Assembly (NCBI GenBank): GCA_029213025.1
Contig: JARGOZ010000026.1
Coordinates: 1 to 54,238, forward strand
Length of the DNA stretch: 54,238 nt
Source of the DNA: Verrucomicrobiales bacterium
GTDB taxonomy: Bacteria > Verrucomicrobiota > Verrucomicrobiia > Verrucomicrobiales > DEV007
Direction of reading: 5' to 3'
Below, one piece after another: positions 45,949 to 53,364 of this stretch; within the stretch, counting starts at the first letter, position 1; every line of letters begins with the position of its first letter. Under the pieces are notes generated by a model. It did no database searches, was not told the DNA's origin, and was given only the letters and a program-made list of their open reading frames with translations. The translations under genes and the position numbers were made by a program.

Positions 45949-46153
45949 GCTTGAGAGACTTTTTCACTTCTTCCCAGGACATTCCGGATTCCGGATTCTC
46001 GTCCAGATGGGTGAGTCTCTCTTCGATTGCGGCAAGAACTTCTGAACTCACCTCTATGCCTTCAGATTCAGCGGTCGCTTCATTGAAGAGTTGAGCTGCA
46101 AGCACAACTTTATCGCCAGCTGTTAAAGTTTCGAGGTCCAGTAGTTCTGACAT
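45938..46153 (-). CDS. Antitoxin of the addiction-module family (RelB/ParD-like)
   Basis: 71 residues from ATG 46153 (MSELLDLETLTAGDKVVLAA). The helical text LLDLETLTAGDKVVLAAQLF, then IEERLTHLDENPESGMSWEEV is the hallmark of the putative addiction-module component (Unstab_antitox) family that pairs with RelE/ParE toxins. The C-terminal SWEEVKKSL segment wraps the toxin. A TTG at 46162 would add three residues. TTGACA on the minus strand at 46190-46185 is a good -35 but the -10 is poor, and the message would be near-leaderless. Confidence 0.88.
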   Translation of the reverse strand: MSELLDLETLTAGDKVVLAAQLFNEATAESEGIEVSSEVLAAIEERLTHLDENPESGMSWEEVKKSLKHED

Positions 46154-46427
46154 AGTGATCAAAAATTCACCTCGGATGTCGTTTTGTCAAGGAGGAGTCG
46201 CCAGTGTGAACTCTGGCAAAAAGGCAAAAGGCTTCGGGACGCCTCACTGATTCAGGCAAATCAGCCAGTGTTCGCAACAGTGACGGGCAAAGGTTGTGCT
46301 CTTGCACGCATTTGTCCATCGACTAGGTATTGAAGATCGGGTGCTGCTCGCAATTACATGCTCACCTGTTGATTTCTCGATAACCTTAGATAAACATATG
46401 ACCCAGACAAAACCGAGGAAAATCCCG

Positions 46428-46841
46428 ATGCACGAAATTGATTTAAGACAGATCGCTCCACGTTGTGGCGACCGAAATGACTCGTTTGAAGAACTTTGCT
46501 GCCAAATTGCCTGAAAGGAAGCAGTTGATGTGCCCTTTTCCCGATTTAGAGGCGACGGTGGGGATGGAGGTGTAGAATGTTTGGCTCGATGGGAATCTGG
46601 GCGTGTTGTCGGATGGCAGGCAAAATATGTCTTCGAAGTCAGTTCGTTGATTAAACAAGCTGACGAATCGCTCACTACTGCGTTGAAAGTTTATCCCGAT
46701 CTCACCGAATTCATCCTATGCTTTCCGTTCAATCTCACGGGTCCAACTGGTCGCAAGAAAATGAATAAAGAGCCTGCAGAGTCAGAGACAGATAAGATTG
46801 AAAGGTGGATCGAAAAAAGCGTCGTGTGTAAATGGGTGTAA
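46428..46841 (+). pseudogene. Broken N terminus of an Mrr-like nuclease-NTPase defence protein
   Basis: One continuous frame reads MHEIDLRQIAPRCGDRNDSF, EELCCQIA, then TGA (46512-46514), then KEAVDVPFSRFRGDGGDGGV, ECLARWESGRVVGWQAKYVF and ALKVYPDLTEFILCFPFNLT. GDGGVEC...GWQAKY is the Mrr/DUF4297-type PD-(D/E)XK signature (D/E then QxK) at the N terminus of several STAND-NTPase antiphage proteins. CGA to TGA (Arg to stop) would explain the nonsense codon. The frame ends at 46841, where a 10-bp tandem repeat starts, so the ATPase and sensor domains are lost. A start at 46398 is also possible. Confidence 0.65.
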
Positions 46842-46866
46842 ATGGGTGTAAATGGGGACAGGCCCC
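46828..46866 (+). repeat. Three 10-bp tandem repeats at the pseudogene break point
   Basis: GTAAATGGGT occurs at 46828 and 46838, and GTAAATGGGG at 46848, running into GGGGACAGGCCCC. The first repeat holds the stop codon of the broken defence gene. Confidence 0.8.
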
Positions 46867-46868
46867 TT

Positions 46869-47024
46869 GAGCGCTTCCCCAAAGGGCGCTGCTACGTAGC
46901 CAGCCTCCTTTGGAGGTGAGGTTTCATTGGGCTTGCTCATTAACGCCCAAGGGCGTGACTACGTAGCGGCGCCCTTTGGGCGTCTTCACTGGCCGCCGGG
47001 AAAGTGCGAAATCTTAGCGGTATT
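46869..47024. mobile_element. MITE-like element, truncated copy (B2)
   Basis: Shares CTACGTAGC, CTCCTTTGGAGGTGAGGTTTC, ATTGGGCTTG, CGCCCTTTGGGCGTCTTC and the end CTTAGCGGTATT (47014-47024) with copy B1, in inverse orientation. The other terminal repeat is missing. It abuts a GTAC hairpin at 47030, the same order as at B1. Confidence 0.65.
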
Positions 47025-47027
47025 CGA

Positions 47028-47162
47028 AAGTACCCTGTACCCTCCGGGAGGGTACAGGGTACCTTCATCTTGGCTCGGGCTTGCTCACAATTCACGGAGG
47101 AATGTGTAGCTGATCCGGACGACTGTACACTGTACAGTCGGGCAGTGTACACTGTACAATGG
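47028..47162. repeat. Two GTAC-family palindromes
   Basis: 47030-47062 is a 16-bp perfect stem (GTACCCTGTACCCTCC and inverse) with almost no loop, followed by CTTGCTCACAATT as at the other hairpin copies. 47121-47160 has GACTGTACACTGTACAGTC and GTGTACACTGTACA, a variant with ACAC in place of CCCT. Confidence 0.85.
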
Positions 47163-47224
47163 GGCCCGGTTACATGCCTCAAGGGAGGGACCCAACCGCC
47201 TATTCACAAGCGGCCGCGTTTTCG

Positions 47225-47251
47225 AATAGTGCACTCAGTGAGTGCACTATT
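47225..47251. repeat. Perfect 11-bp inverted repeat
   Basis: AATAGTGCACT, loop CAGTG, AGTGCACTATT. It lies in the gene-free stretch 46842-47331 and could be a terminator-like hairpin (short T run) or a protein-binding site; it does not belong to the GTAC family. Confidence 0.75.
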
Positions 47252-47331
47252 TGATCCCTGGGTATCGGAGCGTGTTGATGGCAACAAATTAGCCACCTTC
47301 AATCAATATATGTGGTCTCGAATTGAGCGGC

Positions 47332-47640
47332 TCAATCATCACCGCCACCTTTGATCAGTGGCGTAAAATCACTCCAATTCTCGACTCTAAACGCTCGAAA
47401 ATCCCGGACCGAAGCTGAAAACCATGGGAGCGATTTTAAAGCTTGAACAGCAGAGAACAAATTTGTCATCGACTCATCGTTACAGGTGTAAACACTGCCT
47501 TGAATCCACTCGAAACCGAAAGTACCAACGTGGTCCACCAGCGCTAAGGTGATGGGTAGCTGGCTCGTATTTTTTTTCGAGGGCAAGGCACGAGGAGTAC
47601 GGATATTGGTCAATAACCAACCGACGAGTAACGCAGCCAT
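47332..47640 (-). CDS. Hypothetical protein, possibly partial
   Basis: 102 residues. The C-terminal two thirds look protein-like (LPITLALVDHVGTFGFEWIQ and LKSLPWFSASVRDFRAFRVE), the N-terminal 30 residues less so. No family recognised. It lies about 140 bp downstream of the DUF5397 gene on the same strand and could be its partner. The overlapping plus-strand frame is less convincing. Confidence 0.35.
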   Translation of the reverse strand: MAALLVGWLLTNIRTPRALPSKKNTSQLPITLALVDHVGTFGFEWIQGSVYTCNDESMTNLFSAVQALKSLPWFSASVRDFRAFRVENWSDFTPLIKGGGDD

Positions 47641-47781
47641 CGGAAAAAAAGCAGGTCAGATGCCCGTCAATTTAGCGTGGGTGGACCACTTTCTTCGCGA
47701 CATCTTTGTACGCTTGCCTAACACTGACGGGATGACTCTTTCGAGTCTCTTCGACAACCAAATCAAATGAGATAGCAAACA

Positions 47782-47991
47782 TCAACGAGCGATTGGATCT
47801 TCGGCAGCTTCCTTAGTCGGGTAATCAACAATTTCGCCGGAATGAACGACTTCGATTCTCAACTCCCCCGGAGAAGATACTGATAAAACTTCGTAAAGAG
47901 GGCCAGTTTCACCAATCGTCCGAAAACTGCCAACGAGAGCGCTTTCGTCAATTCGGCGACCAGTTTCTGTCTCTGCTATTTCATTCACCAT
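47782..47991 (-). CDS. DUF5397-like small protein
   Basis: A 69-residue protein. GSFRTIGETGPLYEVLSVSS, then RIEVVHSGEIVDYPTKEAAE, DPIAR resembles the small DUF5397 family, which I associate with accessory regions and toxin-antitoxin-like pairs; this association is from memory. No signal peptide or helix-turn-helix is visible. Flanked by toxin-antitoxin genes on both sides of the island. Confidence 0.6.
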   Translation of the reverse strand: MVNEIAETETGRRIDESALVGSFRTIGETGPLYEVLSVSSPGELRIEVVHSGEIVDYPTKEAAEDPIAR

Positions 47992-48174
47992 GGATTGAAC
48001 CTAACCCGATATCACTGCCTTTCAACTGTTCACCGTTACACGAGAAGACGGCCAGATCTTCCAATCAGAGATGCGCGCAGCCAGGCATTCGCCAGGCGTG
48101 GCTGCCCAGGACCAAACGATAAATTGTCCGGAATGCAGCATTGACCTTCACCACTTTGTGACTACAGTGACTAC

Positions 48175-48432
48175 ATGGTGGCATCACTGAGAGACGCAAA
48201 AGCCCGGCTTAGCGAGTTGGTCCAAAAGGCAGCAAATGGCGAAGAGGTCGTCATCACGGTGCGTGGTGAGCCGATGGTTAAGCTTAGTCCAATTCGAGGC
48301 AGGGAGACAAACACTGACGACCGAAAGGCATGGGCGGCAGAGTTGGCAGAGGCAGCAAAAGCCGTTGCCATTGATCCGGAATCGACAACCGATCAGGAGT
48401 TTTGGGACAAGCTTCGTGCAGACAGGATTTAA
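48175..48432 (+). CDS. Phd/YefM-family antitoxin
   Basis: An 85-residue protein with the Phd N-terminal DNA-binding signature SLRDAKARLSELVQKAANGE, EVVITVRGEPMVKLSPI, and a C-terminal acidic toxin-binding tail (DQEFWDKLRADRI). The toxin gene starts 12 bp later. Just before the start, GTGACTACA is directly repeated (48159-48176), possibly part of an operator. The N terminus lacks two or three residues usual before SL.AK, so the true start may be slightly different. Confidence 0.88.
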   Translation: MVASLRDAKARLSELVQKAANGEEVVITVRGEPMVKLSPIRGRETNTDDRKAWAAELAEAAKAVAIDPESTTDQEFWDKLRADRI

Positions 48433-48444
48433 TCGTAATGAACT

Positions 48445-48894
48445 ATGGGTAGCACTGTATACTGGGATACATCGGCCCTGCTAAAGATCTACGCCGCAGA
48501 GACCGATTCCTCCGACTACCTCAAACTGCTAATCAGTCAGCCAGGGGACATCGCGGTATCTTATCTCCATCGTGTCGAACTTTACTATGCACTTTGTGGC
48601 AAGGAAACCAGAGGAGAAATACAGGCCGGCGCCGCAAAGACTTTATTTGCTTCGTTTGAATCACACATTGCCGATCAACGATATTGGGAAATCCCCTGGG
48701 GTTCAGATGTTCTCGAGGAGGCGCAATCCGCCCTGGATGTCAGTCTTTCATCCTCACCGCCTATAGGATTACGAACTCTGGACGGATTACATCTGGGTGC
48801 TATGCTTGCAGCCAAAGTCACGACTCTAGTGACTGCTGATAATCGGATGCGGGATGCCGCGGCGGGATTAAGGATTACTTGTGTGAATCCTTGA
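48445..48894 (+). CDS. VapC-like PIN-domain toxin
   Basis: A 149-residue PIN-domain protein: first acidic residue D8 in VYWDTSALLKIY, a glutamate in YLHRVELYYAL, then TLDGLHLGAMLAAKVTTLVT and the last acid in ADNRM. These four acidic positions form the Mg-dependent RNase site. It pairs with the Phd-type antitoxin immediately upstream, a standard VapBC-like operon. Confidence 0.9.
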   Translation: MGSTVYWDTSALLKIYAAETDSSDYLKLLISQPGDIAVSYLHRVELYYALCGKETRGEIQAGAAKTLFASFESHIADQRYWEIPWGSDVLEEAQSALDVSLSSSPPIGLRTLDGLHLGAMLAAKVTTLVTADNRMRDAAAGLRITCVNP

Positions 48895-49249
48895 CGTGTC
48901 GAGAGAGATCAGATTTATCAGGGCCGCGGAAATAATAAAACGTTCCAAATCCCGCAGATATTTTGTTCACCGGCAAGGCGGAATCGGGCTGAGTTTAGCG
49001 GGCTAAATGATCCGGATTCCAACGCAGGAGGTGGGCAAAAGATCAAGGAAGTTGGGATGGTTTATTTTTTCTGCGGCCCTCAGCTCAGTCGTGATCCCCG
49101 ATTATTTCTGGAAAAGAAAGAGAGACTGACAACAAAAGGGTCCCAACCCGAAGGGGCGACCTCATTCAACATCCGGCGACATGTCCGCCGTAGCGCAGCG
49201 AAGGAGGAAGCCGCTGATTTAAAGCCGAGAAATCTCGGAGATTTTTCGT
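48895..49249. other. Gene-free stretch with repeat-like text
   Basis: No supported gene. GACATGTCCGCCGTAGCGCA at 49179-49198, followed by GCGAAGGAGGAAGCC, is a phrase common in dispersed intergenic repeats of many bacteria. A frame at 49057-49356 runs through here into repeat C2 but its 5' part looks non-coding. Confidence 0.5.
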
Positions 49250-49500
49250 TTCAGAATATTTCAACAGTCTCGTATACTTTCGGCGATGAAGGAGAAGTAA
49301 CAAAACTGTCCAAATCAGTAGTGAAAAAACAGGCTGCGACTTGCTACGTCAGATAGCCAACTATTCCGCTGATTTGATAGTATCAAACGCACGATTTGAT
49401 ACTATTAAGTCGCCATTCAATAGGGTCTGGTCGACGACTGTACCCCATTGAATCGGCGAAGGTACCCTGTACCCTCCTGGAGGGTACAGGGTACCTTCAT
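49250..49500. repeat. Long repeat copy C2 with perfect GTAC hairpin and an extra hairpin
   Basis: Matches C1 (45390-45600), including the 34-codon open frame ending QAATCYVR-stop; the single difference I see in that frame is the synonymous GAG/GAA. C2 has about 40 bp extra containing TAGTATCAAA-N7-TTTGATACTA (49378-49404). It ends with a perfect 20-bp stem, 49458-49477 with 49479-49498, one base in the loop. Confidence 0.9.
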
Positions 49501-49605
49501 GTGAGTTTGGATTTACTCACAATTCCCTCCGTGAGGTGTTGTTTATCAAAGAAACCGTATCCGAAAGAGCTGAACCAACGTAGATTCCGTAAATGTACAA
49601 TATTG

Positions 49606-51459
49606 CTAGTGCGTAAATATCCGATTCCGGTCTTCTGCAGTCATATACAACCCCTGATATCGGCGGGGCTCTCCAATATCCTTGAACAGTAAGTCTCCAT
49701 TGCCGAGGAGGTTTTTACAATCAGGGGTGTTAATGATCATATTCGATTCGATGCTTTCGCTCATCAAGAGTCCCACTTTACAGGTCATGTTTTGCTTGAT
49801 AGTCCCACTAATGATCTCTCTGGTGGGGGACTGAGTAGCTAATATCAGGTGAATTCCAGCTGCGCGAGCTTTTGCTCCCAGGCGTTGGATGCGTGACTCA
49901 ATCTCACGTTTTTCAGAAGGCGTTCCGGAAACTAAGTCGCCGTATTCATCACAAACACATACGATCCGTGGAATTGATTTACCCGTCTTTTTAACAAGGC
50001 TGGCAAGGTCATCAGCCGAGCAGGTCTCCATTTGCCTGTATCTATCTTCCATTTCTTCGATTAATTTTTCAAGAACGGCTGGCACATCGTGATCGCCGGG
50101 AAAAACCAAGGATTCGCTGTCTAATAAAAATGGCGAATCTTTCATCTCTGTAAATGCATTACGTTTTGGATCAATTAAGATAAAACGAAGGGTAGCTGGT
50201 GTGTTTACTTTTACCATTCCACCGATGGCTGCTCGGAGCCACTCGCTCTTCCCGCTCCCCGTTGTACCTGCAACAAGAATATGGGAATTTTCTCCTTTTG
50301 AAAGATCAGCGAATTCCAAAGTGCCTTCGAGGTCAATTCCGATAGGAACTAAGGAGCTTCCTACCGTTGATTCGGTTATAGGAAATTTCCCTTCGCAGGA
50401 GTTAAAGTAAACTATATCTCTATTCGGGCGCTGGATGTCGACAACCAATTTACCTTCACAAATATGTATAAAAGGAGGGGCCTTTAAAGTCATCCCTACT
50501 TGGACTTCCTGATCGAGTCCCATAACTTTCTTTGGCCTAACACCGTTTCCGGGCGAAAGGTAAAAGCGAACAAATGAAGGTCCTACAATTGGAGTTCCTT
50601 CTATAGTGCAGTCTGCGCCATACTCCGATAAAACAGCCAGAATTCTATCCCCAAGTTTGGGTAGATTTTCGGATGCTTCAGGTTCCCTTTCCTTTTCTGT
50701 GGTTTTACTTCCAGAGTTTTTGCCTGCTTTTCCAGATGCTCCTGAAATTTCGCCAATTAAATTCTTCAGTTTAGAGAGAACAGGTTCAATCTCATCATCT
50801 TTTAAGATAGTGACTTTTAACTCTGGATGAAAACCCGCCAAAACCAACGACCCGGGAGCATCGTCAGGTTGGCTTTCTTTTAGCATCTGATAGTAGAGAC
50901 AAGCCTGTAATAAATCAGCTTCAGGAGCTTGCTTTCCAAGCTTCAGTTCTACAACGCACCACTTTCCGTTTTCCGGATTACGAAAAACTCCATCGGCTCT
51001 GCCATTGACGATAACCTCGCTATTCCAACCCGGTTCGCAAACCCTCCATGACAGATCTTCCTCAGTAATTGAATGGAAAGTTTTTTCTTCTTCCTTCACA
51101 TTTGCAACTATCGAGCCCAACCATGAGTTGAGCTCAACAGTGGCATCCCAAAATCGGAGGATTTCGACATTTTCCGGCCTATTGCTATCGTTTGTTAAAT
51201 CCTGGAGTCTGGGTGCAATAATTTTGTGGTAAACTCTCTCAGTGAAGTTCTTGGTAAGTTCTTCACCGTCCCCTCCCACATCATCGTAAACGGTCTCCCA
51301 TCCACAGTATTCGTCGTCGCCGATTAGCCGTGAAAAACACTCATGAAACCAAGTGCCCAGCATTGCATTGGAACGTTGGCCACTACCGGTATTGTCCTTC
51401 CGGGTTGCTTTGTAAACAGTTTTTCGGATTTCACTAACCGAGAGAATTGTTGTGCTCAT
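49606..51459 (-). CDS. RecB-type PD-(D/E)XK nuclease fused to an FtsK/SpoIIIE motor
   Basis: A 617-residue protein. Residues 30-195 are a RecB/Cas4-type nuclease with a full active site: H39 (GTWFHECF), D156 (GRADGVF), E171-L-K173 (VVELKLG) and the QxxxY motif Q185-Y189. A low-complexity linker (about 240-265) leads to an FtsK-like part: alpha-beta domain (TPIVGPSFVRFYLSPG), Walker A GTTGSGKS (398-405), IDPKR and Walker B VCDEYGD (D504, E505), and ATQSP sensor. There is no membrane segment and no gamma domain, so it is not the cell-division translocase. It would pump along DNA and cut. It is the last gene of the operon seen here, 14 bp after the AAA gene; AT-richer than the surroundings. Confidence 0.85.
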   Translation of the reverse strand: MSTTILSVSEIRKTVYKATRKDNTGSGQRSNAMLGTWFHECFSRLIGDDEYCGWETVYDDVGGDGEELTKNFTERVYHKIIAPRLQDLTNDSNRPENVEILRFWDATVELNSWLGSIVANVKEEEKTFHSITEEDLSWRVCEPGWNSEVIVNGRADGVFRNPENGKWCVVELKLGKQAPEADLLQACLYYQMLKESQPDDAPGSLVLAGFHPELKVTILKDDEIEPVLSKLKNLIGEISGASGKAGKNSGSKTTEKEREPEASENLPKLGDRILAVLSEYGADCTIEGTPIVGPSFVRFYLSPGNGVRPKKVMGLDQEVQVGMTLKAPPFIHICEGKLVVDIQRPNRDIVYFNSCEGKFPITESTVGSSLVPIGIDLEGTLEFADLSKGENSHILVAGTTGSGKSEWLRAAIGGMVKVNTPATLRFILIDPKRNAFTEMKDSPFLLDSESLVFPGDHDVPAVLEKLIEEMEDRYRQMETCSADDLASLVKKTGKSIPRIVCVCDEYGDLVSGTPSEKREIESRIQRLGAKARAAGIHLILATQSPTREIISGTIKQNMTCKVGLLMSESIESNMIINTPDCKNLLGNGDLLFKDIGEPRRYQGLYMTAEDRNRIFTH

Positions 51460-51473
51460 CGTAAAAAAAATAG

Positions 51474-53354
51474 TTAGTAATCGCGTCTTCCGTAGGACAC
51501 AGGTTGTCTGGCGAAAATAATCGGGGGATCTCCTTCGATCAGACCCAAAACTTCGGGGTTTTTCGCTATTAAAGAAACAATTAATGCTGCTTCAGCATCT
51601 AAGGTCTGCGCAGCCAATGGCAAGTCTGCGATCCACCGATGATCCTTTATCCAATCCAATAGATTTTGATATAGTTCATCATCCACAAGATTAACTACCA
51701 CCGATGTTTCTCCAAATAGAGCAGAAAAAAATTCACGCACTGCCGACGGAGCATTGCTGCCAATCCATGAGGAAACCTCTTTTTCATCAACGGTTTCACC
51801 TTCGTTTGAAAGGTCGCCAGCTCTTGCTTGCGATAATAGGTCACGGAGTGCACCGATCATCGACAATAGTTCGTGTGAAATACGGTGGATCTTTGCACCT
51901 CTATCTTCAAGATTGCTTAACACCTGTCTCGTCTTCTTAGCGGTACCTGGGATCGGCAAATCATTGAGTCTAATTAGGCGCAGACTTTCAGATTTGAGTC
52001 GATCGTTTGATTTTTCCGCTTGGAATTTATCCAACCTTCGAAGACGAGCTCCGAGACTGTTCATATTCTCGTGATTGCAAAAGGAAACTTGGATCTCTTC
52101 GTTTCCATCTTTAAAGGCAATATCGACATCTCCGTTACTTTGAGCCTCTTGAACGTTCGGAGTTAGAATGGAAGTCAAATGTCGCAAACCATCATGGAGA
52201 ATCGAGTCCCGTTCCCCCAAGTTTGAAGGATCTAAACCTTCTTCAATCTTTCGTTGAAAGTCCTTTGATAAAAACTCATCACAGGAGATTGGAGGTTTGG
52301 TTGTATCAATGAGTTTATCGTAAAGCTTTCGACATTCGGTGATCAACGTTCTAGGGGAACGATTTTGTTCTGATGCAATCAAATTACGAATTTGCCCCTC
52401 ATCTAAAGGCCAAAATAGATGGCTTGCGCCTCCCTTTCTTTTCGCAGCCAGCTCTGGAACATTATCAAGCAGTGCCAATACTAACGATTCAGCTTCTTGT
52501 TCCGTCAGCTCCTTCAAAAGCATTTCAGATTTCCAAACTCTGTCACGATTTGATCCGACAATGTTCTCACTGAGTATCGGCTGGTAACGTGACTGAATGC
52601 ACGAGACGATCATTGCATGGAATGGTCCATCATGTATATCAGCGGCTATTTCACCGTAAAGTCTGAGTCCGCCCAGCTTCTCGTCACGAATAAGCCATTC
52701 AATTTGGTCAAAACAGAATACAAAAACTGAAGGTAAAGCGAGCTTGCATATACCCAAAACAACTTGCTTGGAATAATCTTCTTGATCAACTCCATCGATC
52801 GCTTCCTCAGTAGTAGGTAATCCAAGCGAACTTCTTGCCCCTTCCGACAATGAATCACCCCTCAGCCATCCGAGAGCATGATTTCTATACGTGCCTCGAT
52901 ATAAATTACAAAGTACTCCAACTAAATTTGAATCCTCAACTATATCCGAAAGCTTGTCTTCAATATTTTCGGAATCGGGACTACCTATTCTTCTATCTAA
53001 AATCAATTCAAGCCGTGACCGATTACCGATTTTCCCCTTCAATTCTTTAACTACTATTCTGCGGATATGCCTCCAAAGCCTTTCGGGCGGAGTGTTGATC
53101 TTTACCGGGATAACATGATAGTCGCATGATTGGGAATGCGATCGTCTGAGACGGTTGAGGAGGTGCGTTTTACCAGTCCCTGGCTGGCCGAATATAATTG
53201 TGGAGTTTCTCTCCCCTGATTCGGCAATCTTCTGAATTTCGTTTAAAAGAAAATTGTAAGTGTTTTGATTGATCTCTTTTACATCAACAGCAGGGATGTC
53301 TGTCGGATCAGATAGGATGGAACGAGCGAATGGGTTTATCACTGGTAAATTCAT
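51474..53354 (-). CDS. AAA ATPase of a defence-type operon
   Basis: A 626-residue cytoplasmic protein. Walker A GQPGTGKT is at residues 56-63; the Walker B equivalent is FVFCFDQIEWL (D216, Q217), with Gln where Glu is usual; sensor-like SPRTLITECRKLYD follows. Around residue 405 DVDIAFKDGNEEIQVSF resembles a nuclease-like core but with QxS instead of ExK, so probably inactive. The end (GALRDLLSQARAGDLSNEGE) is a pattern I associate with ATPases of restriction-like systems. It most likely loads or regulates the FtsK-nuclease encoded 14 bp downstream; the upstream gene ends 10 bp before its start. Family name not assigned. Confidence 0.8.
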   Translation of the reverse strand: MNLPVINPFARSILSDPTDIPAVDVKEINQNTYNFLLNEIQKIAESGERNSTIIFGQPGTGKTHLLNRLRRSHSQSCDYHVIPVKINTPPERLWRHIRRIVVKELKGKIGNRSRLELILDRRIGSPDSENIEDKLSDIVEDSNLVGVLCNLYRGTYRNHALGWLRGDSLSEGARSSLGLPTTEEAIDGVDQEDYSKQVVLGICKLALPSVFVFCFDQIEWLIRDEKLGGLRLYGEIAADIHDGPFHAMIVSCIQSRYQPILSENIVGSNRDRVWKSEMLLKELTEQEAESLVLALLDNVPELAAKRKGGASHLFWPLDEGQIRNLIASEQNRSPRTLITECRKLYDKLIDTTKPPISCDEFLSKDFQRKIEEGLDPSNLGERDSILHDGLRHLTSILTPNVQEAQSNGDVDIAFKDGNEEIQVSFCNHENMNSLGARLRRLDKFQAEKSNDRLKSESLRLIRLNDLPIPGTAKKTRQVLSNLEDRGAKIHRISHELLSMIGALRDLLSQARAGDLSNEGETVDEKEVSSWIGSNAPSAVREFFSALFGETSVVVNLVDDELYQNLLDWIKDHRWIADLPLAAQTLDAEAALIVSLIAKNPEVLGLIEGDPPIIFARQPVSYGRRDY

Positions 53355-53364
53355 AAATTAATAC

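Noticed and set aside
46244..46675. 143-codon minus-strand frame
   Set aside because: Antisense to the Mrr-like remnant, which has a recognisable motif on the plus strand.
48070..48105. attC-like hairpin (GCAGCCA...TGGCTGC)
   Set aside because: Short imperfect stem with repeated GCCAGGC but no integron integrase or core sites.
49057..49356. 99-residue protein ending ATCYVR
   Set aside because: Only the last 34 codons are conserved (in the repeat copy); the rest looks like intergenic repeat.
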